The notes under the pieces were generated by a model, which searched no databases, was not told where the DNA came from, and was given only the letters and a program-made list of their open reading frames with translations. From positions 54,743 through 118,742 of the forward strand of contig NZ_JACHIB010000017.1 in NCBI RefSeq assembly GCF_014203015.1: 64,000 bases of DNA, given 5' to 3'. Position 1 is the stretch's first letter. Every line of letters starts with the position of its first letter. The DNA is from Castellaniella defragrans (GTDB taxonomy: Bacteria > Pseudomonadota > Gammaproteobacteria > Burkholderiales > Burkholderiaceae_B). The translations under genes were made by a program, and so were the position numbers. Of the stretch, positions 34,537-43,080 are shown piece by piece.

Positions 34537-35297
34537 AACAAATCCCTTTCTAAATACTTCTTGCGCATATACGCAATTTGAATTACCGCAGGCATAGTCA
34601 CACGATAGGCTGTACCAGAGAGCATGGGTATGGTCAACGCCGCGCCCAGCACCAGCGCAAACGGGCCAGCAAGCGTCGTAGCCCCGAACCTTGTGCCAAT
34701 GAATTGCATTGCCATAGGCCCGACCATACGTGCACCTAAACCAACACCTAATGACGCCAGCAGGGCACTAGCCACATATTCATAGACCATCATGGCAGCT
34801 GCGCCACCCGTAGCCAAAGCAAGTCGCACTGGAGAAAGGCCAGTCACATCCTTGAAGCGCTCAATTAGATTGGCCTTTCGGAGAAACTCTTCGCGCTGCG
34901 CCTCGCTCATTTTTTCCCAAGCTTTATTCGCCAGAAATTCAATGTGTTTTTCTTCTTTCTGCACGATCTCCTTGTCTGCGTCTGAGATCTTGACACTTAC
35001 ACGCTCGCAGACATCATCCAGAATTTCTTCGTACAGCACCCCTGTGCCGCGGAAGAGATTGACCACCGAATCTCCACCATATAGCTGCAACTCACCGGCA
35101 ACCACCTCCCAGCTCTTGACCCAACGCCGAGAATCCTCCAAGTGCTTAGTAAAGCCCGGGTCGGTCAGGATGCTACTGGTTCGGCGTATTTCACCATCTG
35201 TATCATAAATCAATATCTGCGCCAGATTCGACACATCATCGTTGTCGCACATGGCCAAGAATTTTAGACCTGGATCATCACGGTATTTGATTGCCAT
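34533..35297 (-). CDS. YaaW family (UPF0174) protein
   Basis: A 254-residue protein resembling E. coli YaaW along its whole length: YRDDPGLKFLAMCDNDDVSNLAQIL at the start (the DUF3944 domain), SWEVVAGELQLYGGDSVVNLFRGTGVLYEEIL (about 68-100), AWEKMSEAQREEFLRK, and the end SGTAYRVTMPAVIQIAYMRK. A Gly/Ala-rich hydrophobic region (about 155-225) could be membrane-inserted. The start MAIKYRDD at 35297 is preceded by GAGGGA; an in-frame ATG ten codons earlier is less likely. It is coupled with the unknown gene downstream. The function of the family is unknown. Confidence 0.8.
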   Translation of the reverse strand: MAIKYRDDPGLKFLAMCDNDDVSNLAQILIYDTDGEIRRTSSILTDPGFTKHLEDSRRWVKSWEVVAGELQLYGGDSVVNLFRGTGVLYEEILDDVCERVSVKISDADKEIVQKEEKHIEFLANKAWEKMSEAQREEFLRKANLIERFKDVTGLSPVRLALATGGAAAMMVYEYVASALLASLGVGLGARMVGPMAMQFIGTRFGATTLAGPFALVLGAALTIPMLSGTAYRVTMPAVIQIAYMRKKYLERDLF

Positions 35298-35754
35298 AAA
35301 AATCTTATCCCTCTCATATAAAAGCATATTGCAAAGCGCTTGCTGATGCTGTCGGCAGTATCCGGTTCGCCCAGAGGGTTAAAAGCACAAGTACGAGCCA
35401 GACCAATCAAACGAACATCTATTGGGAACTACCGGGCGTCGTGATATGGGTCAGCGAATACACCGAAGATACACATGTTTTTATACCAGTCTCCTCATTG
35501 CCTCTTATGCAAAAACTCAACGCCTCCCAGAAAGATCTTCCCTAGGGAGAGGTCAACATGCCGTCCTCCAGGAGGCTAATGGCTATTGCCAGATCGAGGT
35601 CCATTCCTTGCAGATTATCCACAGCCTCATAGGATGTGGATTTTTCTGGATTTAGATTGATCATCAGCAAATGAGCAAGTATACCTTGCCCCACAACCAA
35701 CTTCGATTCAAATGATATTTTTGACTTTATTCTTTGACATCTGGTTTCTTCCCG
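35298..35754. other. Gene-free AT-rich spacer
   Basis: There are roughly 460 bp between the YaaW-like gene and the fliC2 terminator, with short open frames only and no similarity I can recognise. It should hold the promoter for the YaaW-type module. Confidence 0.5.
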
Positions 35755-35755
35755 T

Positions 35756-35787
35756 AAAAAGCCCCCTGGAATTATATTCCAAGGGGC
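35756..35787 (-). terminator. Rho-independent terminator of fliC2
   Basis: Read on the minus strand, GCCCCTTGGAAT pairs (one mismatch) with ATTCCAGGGGGC and is followed by TTTTT. It lies 33 bp after the fliC2 stop, so the silent flagellin keeps a full 3' end. Confidence 0.85.
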
Positions 35788-35819
35788 AGATGGTAATTTT
35801 CCGATTAAGAAAAATTAAC

Positions 35820-36716
35820 TTAACGCAGCAGGCTCAGCATGGTTTGCGGAACCTGGTTGGCCTGCGCCAGGACGGCGGTGCCGGCCTGCTGCAGGATCTG
35901 GGCCCGCGTCATGTTGGACACTTCCACCGCGTAGTCGGCGTCTTCGATGCGCGAGCGCGAAGCCGTCAGGTTGGTGATGGTGTTGTTCAGGTTGGCGATG
36001 GTCGATTCAAAGCGGTTCTGGACGGCGCCCAAGTTGCTGCGCATGGTGTCCACTTTCTTGATGGCTGCATCAATGGTTGCAAGAACCGCATTGCCACTCG
36101 CAGTCGGTATGTTAACTGTACCGCTGGCATTAACGGCAATACCAGCGCCAGAAGTGATGGTAGTAGCGCCATCGAGCAGGGTAACGGCTCGTGCATCAGC
36201 GCCCTGAATTCGGATCACATCCATGTCGCGAGCACCGACCTGAATGGCCAGACCTTCTCCGGCTCCCGAGGCGATCGAACCATTCAGAACGAACACGCCG
36301 TTGAATTCCGACTTATTGGCGACGCGATCGATTTCTTCAAAGCGCTGCTTGATTTCGGCATTGATGGAGGCAATATCATCACTGGAGTTCGTGCCGTTGT
36401 AGGCTTGGACCGCCAGTTCGCGAATGCGCTGCAGGTTGTTATTGATTTCGTTCAGGGAACCTTCCGTTGTCTGCGCGATCGAGATGCCGTCGTTGGCATT
36501 GCGGGCGGCTTGCGTCAAGCCTCTAATCTGAGCCGTGAAGCGGTTGGCGATAGCCTGACCGGCGGCGTCGTCCTTGGCGCTATTGATGCGCAGTCCAGAG
36601 GACAGGCGTTCGATCGCGGAACCCAGAGCGGACTGAGACTTGCTCAGATTGTTCTGGGAGACCAGAGCGAGGTAGTTAGTGTTGATAATCGTTCTGCCCG
36701 AATTTCTCCGAACCAA
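35820..36716 (-). CDS. fliC: Flagellin fliC2, apparently silent (no ATG, no flagellar promoter)
   Basis: A flagellin whose N-terminal 110 and C-terminal 65 residues are almost identical to fliC1 (38418-39269) but whose centre (about 150-210) differs. The homology ends at codon 3: [13 protein letters not shown] is preserved, but where fliC1 has ATG GCT G, this gene has AGA ACG A. The frame has no ATG; a TGA lies just before a TTG at 36716, which is the only conventional start and would give a 13-residue foreign leader. No sigma-28 box was found upstream. The gene body is intact and has its own terminator, so it looks like a stored cassette rather than decay. The conserved part ends at 36688. 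Confidence 0.85.
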   Translation of the reverse strand: MVRRNSGRTIINTNYLALVSQNNLSKSQSALGSAIERLSSGLRINSAKDDAAGQAIANRFTAQIRGLTQAARNANDGISIAQTTEGSLNEINNNLQRIRELAVQAYNGTNSSDDIASINAEIKQRFEEIDRVANKSEFNGVFVLNGSIASGAGEGLAIQVGARDMDVIRIQGADARAVTLLDGATTITSGAGIAVNASGTVNIPTASGNAVLATIDAAIKKVDTMRSNLGAVQNRFESTIANLNNTITNLTASRSRIEDADYAVEVSNMTRAQILQQAGTAVLAQANQVPQTMLSLLR

Positions 36717-36935
36717 TCACCATCCATGGATACATTTTGTTTCTTTGAGAGGGAAATCTATTGAGAAAATGCCCGACACAAGCCCCTTGCAAAGAGCTCC
36801 CGTGTATGGAGATGTGTATACCGTTGTGCTGGCTTATATCATTGATAAATAAGACATTTCGTACAAATACACTGATCCGGGGAAAAAGCAATGTGTATAT
36901 ATCTGTGTGCTCTTTTGTAATGGAGAAAGCAGCAC
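36717..36935 (+). promoter_or_regulatory. AT-rich upstream region of the recombinase gene with TGTGTATA repeats
   Basis: This 219-bp stretch is much more AT-rich than the recombinase gene. TGTGTATA occurs at 36813-36820 and 36892-36899, with related GTGTATGGA at 36802 and TGTGTGC near 36904. Such short direct repeats could be arm-type recombinase sites or regulator sites. TATATC near 36835 is a candidate -10. SD GGAGAAAG precedes the gene. Confidence 0.45.
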
Positions 36936-38198
36936 ATGGCTCAGAACCTTCTATCCACCCGCACGATCAACTCCGCCAAAGCGGCTGGCAAACCCTATCA
37001 ACTCCGGGACGGCGGCAGCCTGTTCCTGTCGGTACAACCCAGCGGAAGCAAGCTCTGGCGCTACCGCTACCGCCTGAGCGGCAAGGCCCAGGTGTACGCC
37101 ATCGGACGCTATCCCGATGTCACTCTGGCTCAGGCCCGTCGGGAACGGGACCGCGTACGCGACCTGATCCTCCAAGGCATACACCCCCTATGGGAGCAAA
37201 GGCCCCGCACGCATGACGAGCCGCCCGCGCCTCCTTCGTTTGAAGCGGTCGCGCGCGCCTGGCTGGCCGCCAACCCGCAATGGAGTCCGGGGTACTCCCG
37301 CCAGATACGGCGGTATTTTGAAAATGACATCCTTCCCGCCATCGGAACTGTGGCGGTCGCCGACCTCACCCCTACGCACATCCGCGCGCTCATCGCATCG
37401 ATCGCGGATCGCGGCGCCCGCTGCGCCGCGCTGCTCGCGCAGCAGTGGACATCCCAGGTCTTCTCCCACGCCATCTTGCAGGGGCTGCGCGAGGACAACC
37501 CGGCCAGCCTGCTCAAAGGCTTGGTCAGGCGGCCGACCGTGCGCCACCATCCGCCGCTCGGCTGGTCCGACATCCCGGAATTCTTCCAGCGCCTGGACGC
37601 CTGGGACGGGCATCCCGACATCGCCATCGGCCTGCGCCTGCTGGCGCTGACCTTCGTGCGGCCTTCGGAGCTGCGGCTGGCCCGCTGGCAGGAGTTCGAT
37701 TTCGACAATGCCGTCTGGATCGTTCCGAAGGAGCGCATGAAGATGCGCCGGCCGCACATGGTGCCGCTCTCCCGGCAGGCCCTGGCGATGCTCCGCTCCC
37801 TGCGCGCCTGGTCCGGCCACGGCCCCACGCTGTTTCCCAACCGCCGGGACCCGGACGGCGTGCTTGCCGCGAGCAGCTTCAACCACGCCATCGGCCGCCT
37901 GGGATACGGCGGTCGGTTTTCCGCGCACGGATTCCGGGCGACTGCCACGACCCTGCTCGGCCTGCTCGGCTATCCCGACAAGCTGGTGGACCTGCAGCTT
38001 GCGCACCGCCGCCGGGACGCGTCCCGGGCGCCCTACGATCACGCGCGTTTCGTCGGCTCCCGGACACTCCTCATGCAGGACTGGGCCGACATCCTGAGTG
38101 CCCTGGCCGACGGCGAGCGGTATGCCCGCCTGTTCCAGGCATTCGGCCCCCTGTCGGAGCGCAGGACGCGGATGCTGAGCGTGATCGAGCGGGAATGA
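36936..38198 (+). CDS. Tyrosine recombinase (P4-type integrase)
   Basis: A 420-residue site-specific recombinase. The N-terminal arm-binding domain (about 1-85: DGGSLFLSVQPSGSKLWRYRYR, IGRYPDVTLAQAR) is the DUF4102 type, a SAM-like core-binding domain follows (about 100-200), and the catalytic domain has all active residues: Arg242 in RPSELRLARW, Lys near 266-269, His331 and Arg334 in HGFRATATTLL, His357 and the nucleophile Tyr367. Such enzymes usually integrate islands into tRNA genes, but no tRNA gene is present; here it lies between two divergent flagellins, 738 bp from the fliC2 start and 220 bp from fliC1. It could drive inversion of the segment that carries it. Confidence 0.92.
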   Translation: MAQNLLSTRTINSAKAAGKPYQLRDGGSLFLSVQPSGSKLWRYRYRLSGKAQVYAIGRYPDVTLAQARRERDRVRDLILQGIHPLWEQRPRTHDEPPAPPSFEAVARAWLAANPQWSPGYSRQIRRYFENDILPAIGTVAVADLTPTHIRALIASIADRGARCAALLAQQWTSQVFSHAILQGLREDNPASLLKGLVRRPTVRHHPPLGWSDIPEFFQRLDAWDGHPDIAIGLRLLALTFVRPSELRLARWQEFDFDNAVWIVPKERMKMRRPHMVPLSRQALAMLRSLRAWSGHGPTLFPNRRDPDGVLAASSFNHAIGRLGYGGRFSAHGFRATATTLLGLLGYPDKLVDLQLAHRRRDASRAPYDHARFVGSRTLLMQDWADILSALADGERYARLFQAFGPLSERRTRMLSVIERE

Positions 38199-38309
38199 TC
38201 CGCCCGCGGGAAGACGCCCGCGCCGCCTGGCATGCGGCTGCTTTCCGCCCTCGAAAGGACCCAGCCCGCCCCAGGGCGGCCCGGGGGCAAAAAAACTCGC
38301 GGACCGCCC

Positions 38310-38336
38310 TAAAGTTCCCTCGCCCCCCTCCGTTAA
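38310..38336 (+). promoter_or_regulatory. Sigma-28 (FliA)-type promoter of fliC1
   Basis: TAAAGTTC-N11-TCCGTTAA matches the FliA consensus TAAAGTTT-N11-GCCGATAA at 7 of 8 and 6 of 8 positions with the correct spacing, 81 bp upstream of the fliC1 ATG. It lies inside the candidate invertible segment. Confidence 0.8.
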
Positions 38337-38406
38337 CGGGGCAGAACAGGAGGTCACTCGGTTTGTCATCCTGGGCAAAAAGGGCGAATCCTTCGCCGAA
38401 TCTCTT

Positions 38407-38411
38407 AGGAG
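38407..38411 (+). promoter_or_regulatory. Ribosome binding site of fliC1
   Basis: AGGAG six bases before the ATG at 38418. It lies inside the candidate invertible segment, and fliC2 has no equivalent at the same distance. Confidence 0.85.
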
Positions 38412-38417
38412 TCTCTC

Positions 38418-39269
38418 ATGGCTGTTATCAACACCAACTACCTTGCTCTGGTCTCCCAGAACAACCTGAACAAGTCCCAATCCTCCCTGAACTCCGCCAT
38501 CCAGCGCCTGTCCTCGGGCCTGCGCATCAACAGCGCCAAGGACGACGCCGCCGGCCAGGCCATCGCCAACCGCTTCACCGCCAACATCAAGGGCCTGACG
38601 CAAGCCGCCCGCAATGCCAACGACGGCATCTCGATGGCGCAGACGACGGAAGGCTCCCTGAACGAAATCAATAACAACCTGCAACGTATTCGCGAGCTGA
38701 CGGTCCAGGCCTACAACGGCACGAACTCCTCCGATGACCTGAACTCGATCAACGCCGAAATCAAGCAGCGCCTGGACGAAATCCAGCGCGTCGCCGACCA
38801 GACCCAGTTCAACGGCACCAAGGTCCTGAACGGCTCCGCCGCGTCCGGCATCGCCATCCAGGTCGGCGCCAACGACGGCGAGACCATCACGATCTCGGGC
38901 ACCGACGCCCGCGTCAACACGCTGCTGAGCGGCACCTCCGCCATCAACTCCAACGGTCTGGTCATTACCGCTTCCGGCGGCGTGTCCTCCGTGGCCTCCG
39001 GCGCTCTGGCTGAAATCGACGCCGCCATCAACAACGTCGACAAGATGCGCAGCGACCTGGGTGCGATCCAGAACCGCTTTGAATCGACCATCGCCAACCT
39101 GAACAACACCATCACCAACCTGACGGCTTCGCGCTCGCGCATCGAAGACGCCGACTACGCGGTGGAAGTGTCCAACATGACGCGGGCCCAGATCCTGCAG
39201 CAGGCCGGCACCGCCGTCCTGGCGCAGGCCAACCAGGTCCCGCAGACCATGCTGTCCCTGCTGCGCTAA
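38418..39269 (+). CDS. fliC: Flagellin fliC1, expressed copy
   Basis: A 283-residue flagellin, the filament subunit exported by the flagellar type III system. It begins [16 protein letters not shown]; the D0/D1 helices ([28 protein letters not shown] and on) and the C-terminal [39 protein letters not shown] are fully conserved. The short central region (about 150-200) has Gly/Thr/Ser-rich strands and no D2/D3 domains, as in Bordetella-type flagellins. It has a sigma-28 promoter, a good RBS and a strong terminator. Serine/threonine-rich loops fit O-glycosylation by the neighbouring locus. Confidence 0.97.
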   Translation: MAVINTNYLALVSQNNLNKSQSSLNSAIQRLSSGLRINSAKDDAAGQAIANRFTANIKGLTQAARNANDGISMAQTTEGSLNEINNNLQRIRELTVQAYNGTNSSDDLNSINAEIKQRLDEIQRVADQTQFNGTKVLNGSAASGIAIQVGANDGETITISGTDARVNTLLSGTSAINSNGLVITASGGVSSVASGALAEIDAAINNVDKMRSDLGAIQNRFESTIANLNNTITNLTASRSRIEDADYAVEVSNMTRAQILQQAGTAVLAQANQVPQTMLSLLR

Positions 39270-39327
39270 TTCGCCAGACTGCATCGGGGCGGGTCCTACC
39301 CCGCCTCGTCCAGACTCCAGAAGCAGC

Positions 39328-39363
39328 AAAGCCGCCGGCTGTCATCCCTGGCGGCTTTTTTTC
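39328..39363 (+). terminator. Rho-independent terminator of fliC1
   Basis: AAAGCCGCC pairs with GGCGGCTTT across a 13-base loop and is followed by a run of T, 58 bp after the fliC1 stop. Confidence 0.9.
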
Positions 39364-39425
39364 GTCTTCCGGCCTCGATGGGCCGGAGCCCTGGCATCCC
39401 TCCCCGCCAAGGCCTTCGCGCGCTC

Positions 39426-42400
39426 TCAGTCGGCCGCTGGCGCCACACCCCAGGCGCGGGCCCACTGATCCAGGAATTCGCCTTCCAGCATCCAGCGCCC
39501 CAGGACCGCATCGCGCAAGGCGTCGCCCTTGCGCGCCAGGGCATCGGGATCGGCCAGATGGGCGCGAATGGCCTCCATCCAGTCCTGGTGGCGGTTGCGC
39601 ACCCGCGTCACGGGCAGGTCGCCGCGATACGGCTCGATGTCCGTGGCGATCGCCGGCACGCCGCAAGCTCCCAGTTCCAGCAGGCGCAGGTTGCTCTTGC
39701 AGCGGTTGAACTGGTTGGTTTCCAGCGGCACCACGGCCAGGTCCAGGTTGAGGCCGGCCAGCTTTTCCGGATACTGGCCGATCGAGACCCCGGGATGATA
39801 TTCGCACTGCACGCCCTCGGGCTTCATGCCCATGAAGACCCACTCGACCTCGTCCCGCAGATCGTGGACGACCGAGCGGATCTCCGCCAGGTCGCCCGCA
39901 TGGCTGACCCCGCCGGCCCAGCCCACGCGCATCTTCCGCCCCGCGCGGCGCCCGGCCGAAAGACCGCGCCACGAAGCCGGCGGCAGGCCATTCAGGGCCA
40001 CGCGGATATCGCCGTGGTAGTCGGCATATTCCTCGGCCAGCACCGGCGTGGAAACCACCAGCCAGTCCACCTGCTCGATCGCGCGGCGCATGTTCTTGAT
40101 CACGCCCTGGGGCAGCTTCTTGCGGTAGATGCTGCGCGTCGGGATGTTGGGCAGGTAATCGTCGAACTCCAGGACGACCTTGGCGCCGGTGATCTCGCGG
40201 TAGCGCCGGATCTGGGTCAGGATCCCCTCGTTCAGCCACGCGCCCTGCAGCACGATCACGTCCGGCTGGATGCGCGCCACGTCGGTGAAATGGAAGTCGC
40301 CCAGCTTGAGCCCGCCTTCCAGGCGCAGTTCGCCGGCCATGGCCTCGAAGGGGTACAGGATCCGGTAATGGCCGCAGCCCTGCCAATCCGCATGGGCCGC
40401 CAGCACCACGGGCAGCGGCCTGCCCGGCAGCGGCTCCTGGATCCGCGAAGCATCGGCGCTGAGGTCGAAGCCCGGCGAGCGCTTGCCGAAGGCCGGATGA
40501 TAGTGCGGGTCGCGTGCCAGTTGTGGCAGCCACCGGTGATACAGCCGATCGCGCTGCGCGTCGTCGGGGCTGGCTTTCAGGCCGAACTTTTCGGTCAGCA
40601 GCCGGGTGGCGCCGCCCATGTGCAGCAGGCCGGTATCGGGCTCCAGCGCCAGCAGATATCCCGCCTGCGTCGCCTTCATGCACAGGTCCGCATCCGCGTA
40701 ATAGACGGGGAAGGATGCGGCATCGAAACCGCCCAGTTCGTGGAAGACCTCCCGCCGCATCATCAGGCACGAGGCGCTGAGCGCGCTGACGTTCTGCTGG
40801 ACGATCAGGCGGCCCATGTAGCCCTGCCGGTCGGAAGGCAGGCCCCGGAACGCCGCGCCGACGCTGTTGTCCATCCCCAGCACCTGGCCGCACTGCTCCA
40901 CCCCGCCATCGGGCAGGTCCAGGCGCGAGCCGGCCATCCCCACCTCGGGCCGCAGCGCATGCCGCAGCAGGCGCTCCAGCCAGTCCGTCCGCGTGCGCGG
41001 CGAAAACTGGATGTCGTTGTTCAGGAACAGCAGCACGTCCCCGCGCGCCTGGCCGGCGGCGAAATTGTTCATGGCCGCGAAATCGAAGGCCTGCGGCCAG
41101 CGCAGCACGCGGATCCGGTCCGTTCCCATGCCTTCGAGCCCGGCGAGGAAGGCCACGGCATCGGGCTCGACGCTGCCGTTGTCCACGATCAGCAGTTCGT
41201 AATGGGGGTAGGCCGTGTGCTCCATCAGCCCTTCGACGCAGGCCCGCAGGACCGGCTGCTGGTCACGCGTGGGAATGATGATGGAGACCAGCGGCTGCGT
41301 GTCCAGCGGGTATTCGATGCGCTGCAGGCCGGGCGCCAGTCCAGGTCCGATCCGGGCCTCCAGGCCCATGCGCACGAAATGAGCCTGGATCACGGCGGGG
41401 AACCAGGCCATCGTCGCCGGATCGCGCACCCAGTCCATCAGGCTGCGCCCGCCCAGCTGCAGGACTTCGGGCACGTGCCCCACCACCGGCGGGCCGACCT
41501 GCTCCACCAGGCGCCAGATCAGGTCCACAGCCGCCAGGTCGGCGACCCGCTCGTCCAGTCCGCCCGCCGCCTGGATGGCCGCCGTGCTAATGACCGGATT
41601 GCGGCCGATATAGGGATAGCTGCGCAGGAGATCGACGTTGAAATCCGGCTTGAGCATCGGATTGACCGGCACGTCCGCTTCGAGGACGGCCTCGTCCGCG
41701 TACCAGACCAGGGGATCGGGCTTGCGCAGGCGGTATTCCCCCAGCGCCAGCGTCGCATGGGGCACCAGGCGGTCGCCCGCGTACAGGATCCACAGGAAGT
41801 CGGGCACGCCTCCCCGATCGATCCGGTCCGACAGCTGCCTCGTCCAATGGACCTGGCCGCGCAGCAGCTCGATGCCGTTGCCGGCCGCCTCGTCCGGGAT
41901 GTCGCGGCCGATCAGCCAGACGCCATCGACGGGCCGATGCTGGGTGCCCAGGCTTTCCAGGGTCGCCACCAGCGCCTGCACGTCCGCGCCATCCGGCACG
42001 ATCACGGCGGCGCCCAGGGTGCCGACATCCGGATTCGCCTGCAGCAGGGTCTGGATCGCCAGGATGCGGGCGGCCGAAGGCGCACGGTCGGCCAGCCATT
42101 CGGAAACGCCCCAGCTCTTGATTTCCTCTTTCCGGACCAGAGCCTTGGCCCGGTCGCGGATGCGCGCCCCCAGGTTGATCGGCGTGAAGCCTTGCTTTGG
42201 ATCGTTCAGGGGCCTGATGCGAACGAGATGGTTGTTTTCGGAGCGGTACCAGCCCAGCTCGCGGATCATCCGCCGGAAGTCGCTATGGCCTTTTTCTCCG
42301 ATCCCGGGCTGGTCGCGGCCCTTCTGGCTGAATTGTTCTCTCGAGACGCGGAAAGCGGAATAAGGCTGATGCAGCAGGGCTAGGTGGCCGCGGCGCAGCA

Positions 42401-43055
42401 GCTTGATCGTCATGGCCAGATCGCCGACCCACTCGATATACTGGCCGCCCAGCTTGAGCAAACCGCGATGCTCCACGACGATGGGATCATAATCGTCCCG
42501 ACGGAACATGATCGAGGAGGGCTCGCCAATGAAATTCAGCGTGACGTCGCCCAGGAATGAAACGGCATCCTTTCCATGAATGACGACGTCCTCGTCGAAC
42601 AGAGGAACCGTTGCAACGCTGTCGGGCAGTCTTTCGCCTTCCTCGCCCACCAGGAACCGGCGGGATCCGACCACGGCGACGCGCGCATCCTGCGCCAGGA
42701 CCTCCACGAACCGGGAAATCATCCCGGGCAGCAGGACATCATCGTCGAACAGCGGCTTGATATACTTTCCGCGCGCCTTCTGGATGCACGAAGACAGATT
42801 GCCCCCGCCACCCAGGGAAGTTTCGTTTCTGCAATACCGAAAATTATCGATCCGCCTGTCTTCGACGAGTTTTTTGAACAGGTCGAAAACGTCCTCGGTG
42901 GGGCAATCGTCTCCCACCACGATCTCGTAATCCGAAAAATCCTGCGCCAGCAGGCTGTCGATTGCCGCCTGGAGATATTTCGACCTGAATGCCGGAATCA
43001 CCACGGAAACCAGGGGAGGACGCTCGCTTCGAGACGTTTCAAAATCCATTGCCAT
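39426..43055 (-). CDS. Giant multi-domain glycosyltransferase
   Basis: A 1,209-residue protein built from several glycosyltransferase-like modules. An N-terminal GT2 domain (about 15-240) has VSVVIPAFRSKYLQAAIDSLLAQDFSDYEIVVGDD and LFDDDVLLPG. A middle region (about 335-560) is GT2-like but lacks clear catalytic acids. A second full GT2 domain (about 585-830) has VSIIIPTRDQQPVLRACVEGL, IVDNGS, FLNNDIQF and YYADADLCMKATQAGY. A C-terminal GT-B/GT4-like domain (about 885-1190) has EFDDYLPNIPTRS and RVGWAGGVSHAGDL. Such proteins build repeating polysaccharides or glycosylate flagella. The start is the ATG at 43055 (another two codons later). It is followed closely upstream by the methyltransferase gene. 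Confidence 0.85.
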   Translation of the reverse strand: MAMDFETSRSERPPLVSVVIPAFRSKYLQAAIDSLLAQDFSDYEIVVGDDCPTEDVFDLFKKLVEDRRIDNFRYCRNETSLGGGGNLSSCIQKARGKYIKPLFDDDVLLPGMISRFVEVLAQDARVAVVGSRRFLVGEEGERLPDSVATVPLFDEDVVIHGKDAVSFLGDVTLNFIGEPSSIMFRRDDYDPIVVEHRGLLKLGGQYIEWVGDLAMTIKLLRRGHLALLHQPYSAFRVSREQFSQKGRDQPGIGEKGHSDFRRMIRELGWYRSENNHLVRIRPLNDPKQGFTPINLGARIRDRAKALVRKEEIKSWGVSEWLADRAPSAARILAIQTLLQANPDVGTLGAAVIVPDGADVQALVATLESLGTQHRPVDGVWLIGRDIPDEAAGNGIELLRGQVHWTRQLSDRIDRGGVPDFLWILYAGDRLVPHATLALGEYRLRKPDPLVWYADEAVLEADVPVNPMLKPDFNVDLLRSYPYIGRNPVISTAAIQAAGGLDERVADLAAVDLIWRLVEQVGPPVVGHVPEVLQLGGRSLMDWVRDPATMAWFPAVIQAHFVRMGLEARIGPGLAPGLQRIEYPLDTQPLVSIIIPTRDQQPVLRACVEGLMEHTAYPHYELLIVDNGSVEPDAVAFLAGLEGMGTDRIRVLRWPQAFDFAAMNNFAAGQARGDVLLFLNNDIQFSPRTRTDWLERLLRHALRPEVGMAGSRLDLPDGGVEQCGQVLGMDNSVGAAFRGLPSDRQGYMGRLIVQQNVSALSASCLMMRREVFHELGGFDAASFPVYYADADLCMKATQAGYLLALEPDTGLLHMGGATRLLTEKFGLKASPDDAQRDRLYHRWLPQLARDPHYHPAFGKRSPGFDLSADASRIQEPLPGRPLPVVLAAHADWQGCGHYRILYPFEAMAGELRLEGGLKLGDFHFTDVARIQPDVIVLQGAWLNEGILTQIRRYREITGAKVVLEFDDYLPNIPTRSIYRKKLPQGVIKNMRRAIEQVDWLVVSTPVLAEEYADYHGDIRVALNGLPPASWRGLSAGRRAGRKMRVGWAGGVSHAGDLAEIRSVVHDLRDEVEWVFMGMKPEGVQCEYHPGVSIGQYPEKLAGLNLDLAVVPLETNQFNRCKSNLRLLELGACGVPAIATDIEPYRGDLPVTRVRNRHQDWMEAIRAHLADPDALARKGDALRDAVLGRWMLEGEFLDQWARAWGVAPAAD

Positions 43056-43080
43056 CAATCCATTTCCGGTAAGCGTTGAA

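Larger units (their letters stand above)
36679..38434. other. Candidate invertible segment between divergent flagellins
   Basis: GTGTTGATAA at 36679-36688 and its complement TTATCAACAC at 38425-38434 are perfect 10-bp inverted repeats placed exactly where fliC1 and fliC2 homology starts; outside them the repeat continues as about 85% similar flagellin code. The 1,736 bp between carry the tyrosine recombinase gene, a sigma-28-like promoter, an RBS and ATG GCT G. Inversion would join these in frame to fliC2 and remove them from fliC1. Confidence 0.5.

Noticed and set aside
36936..38198. Integrated island with a tRNA attachment site
   Set aside because: The integrase is of the P4 type, but I found no tRNA gene or direct att repeat near it. 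The 10-bp inverted repeat at the flagellin breakpoints fits inversion better.
29900..38200. Prophage
   Set aside because: There are no capsid, tail, terminase, lysis or phage replication genes; only IS pieces and accessory genes.
37188..39329. Long open frame antisense to the recombinase and fliC1
   Set aside because: It is Gly/Gln/His-rich without domains and mirrors two well-supported genes; high GC content creates such frames.
39378..42383. 1,001-codon open frame antisense to the giant glycosyltransferase
   Set aside because: Its composition (His/Gln/Asp/Ala-rich) is what the complement of a GC-rich gene gives, and it has no recognisable motifs.
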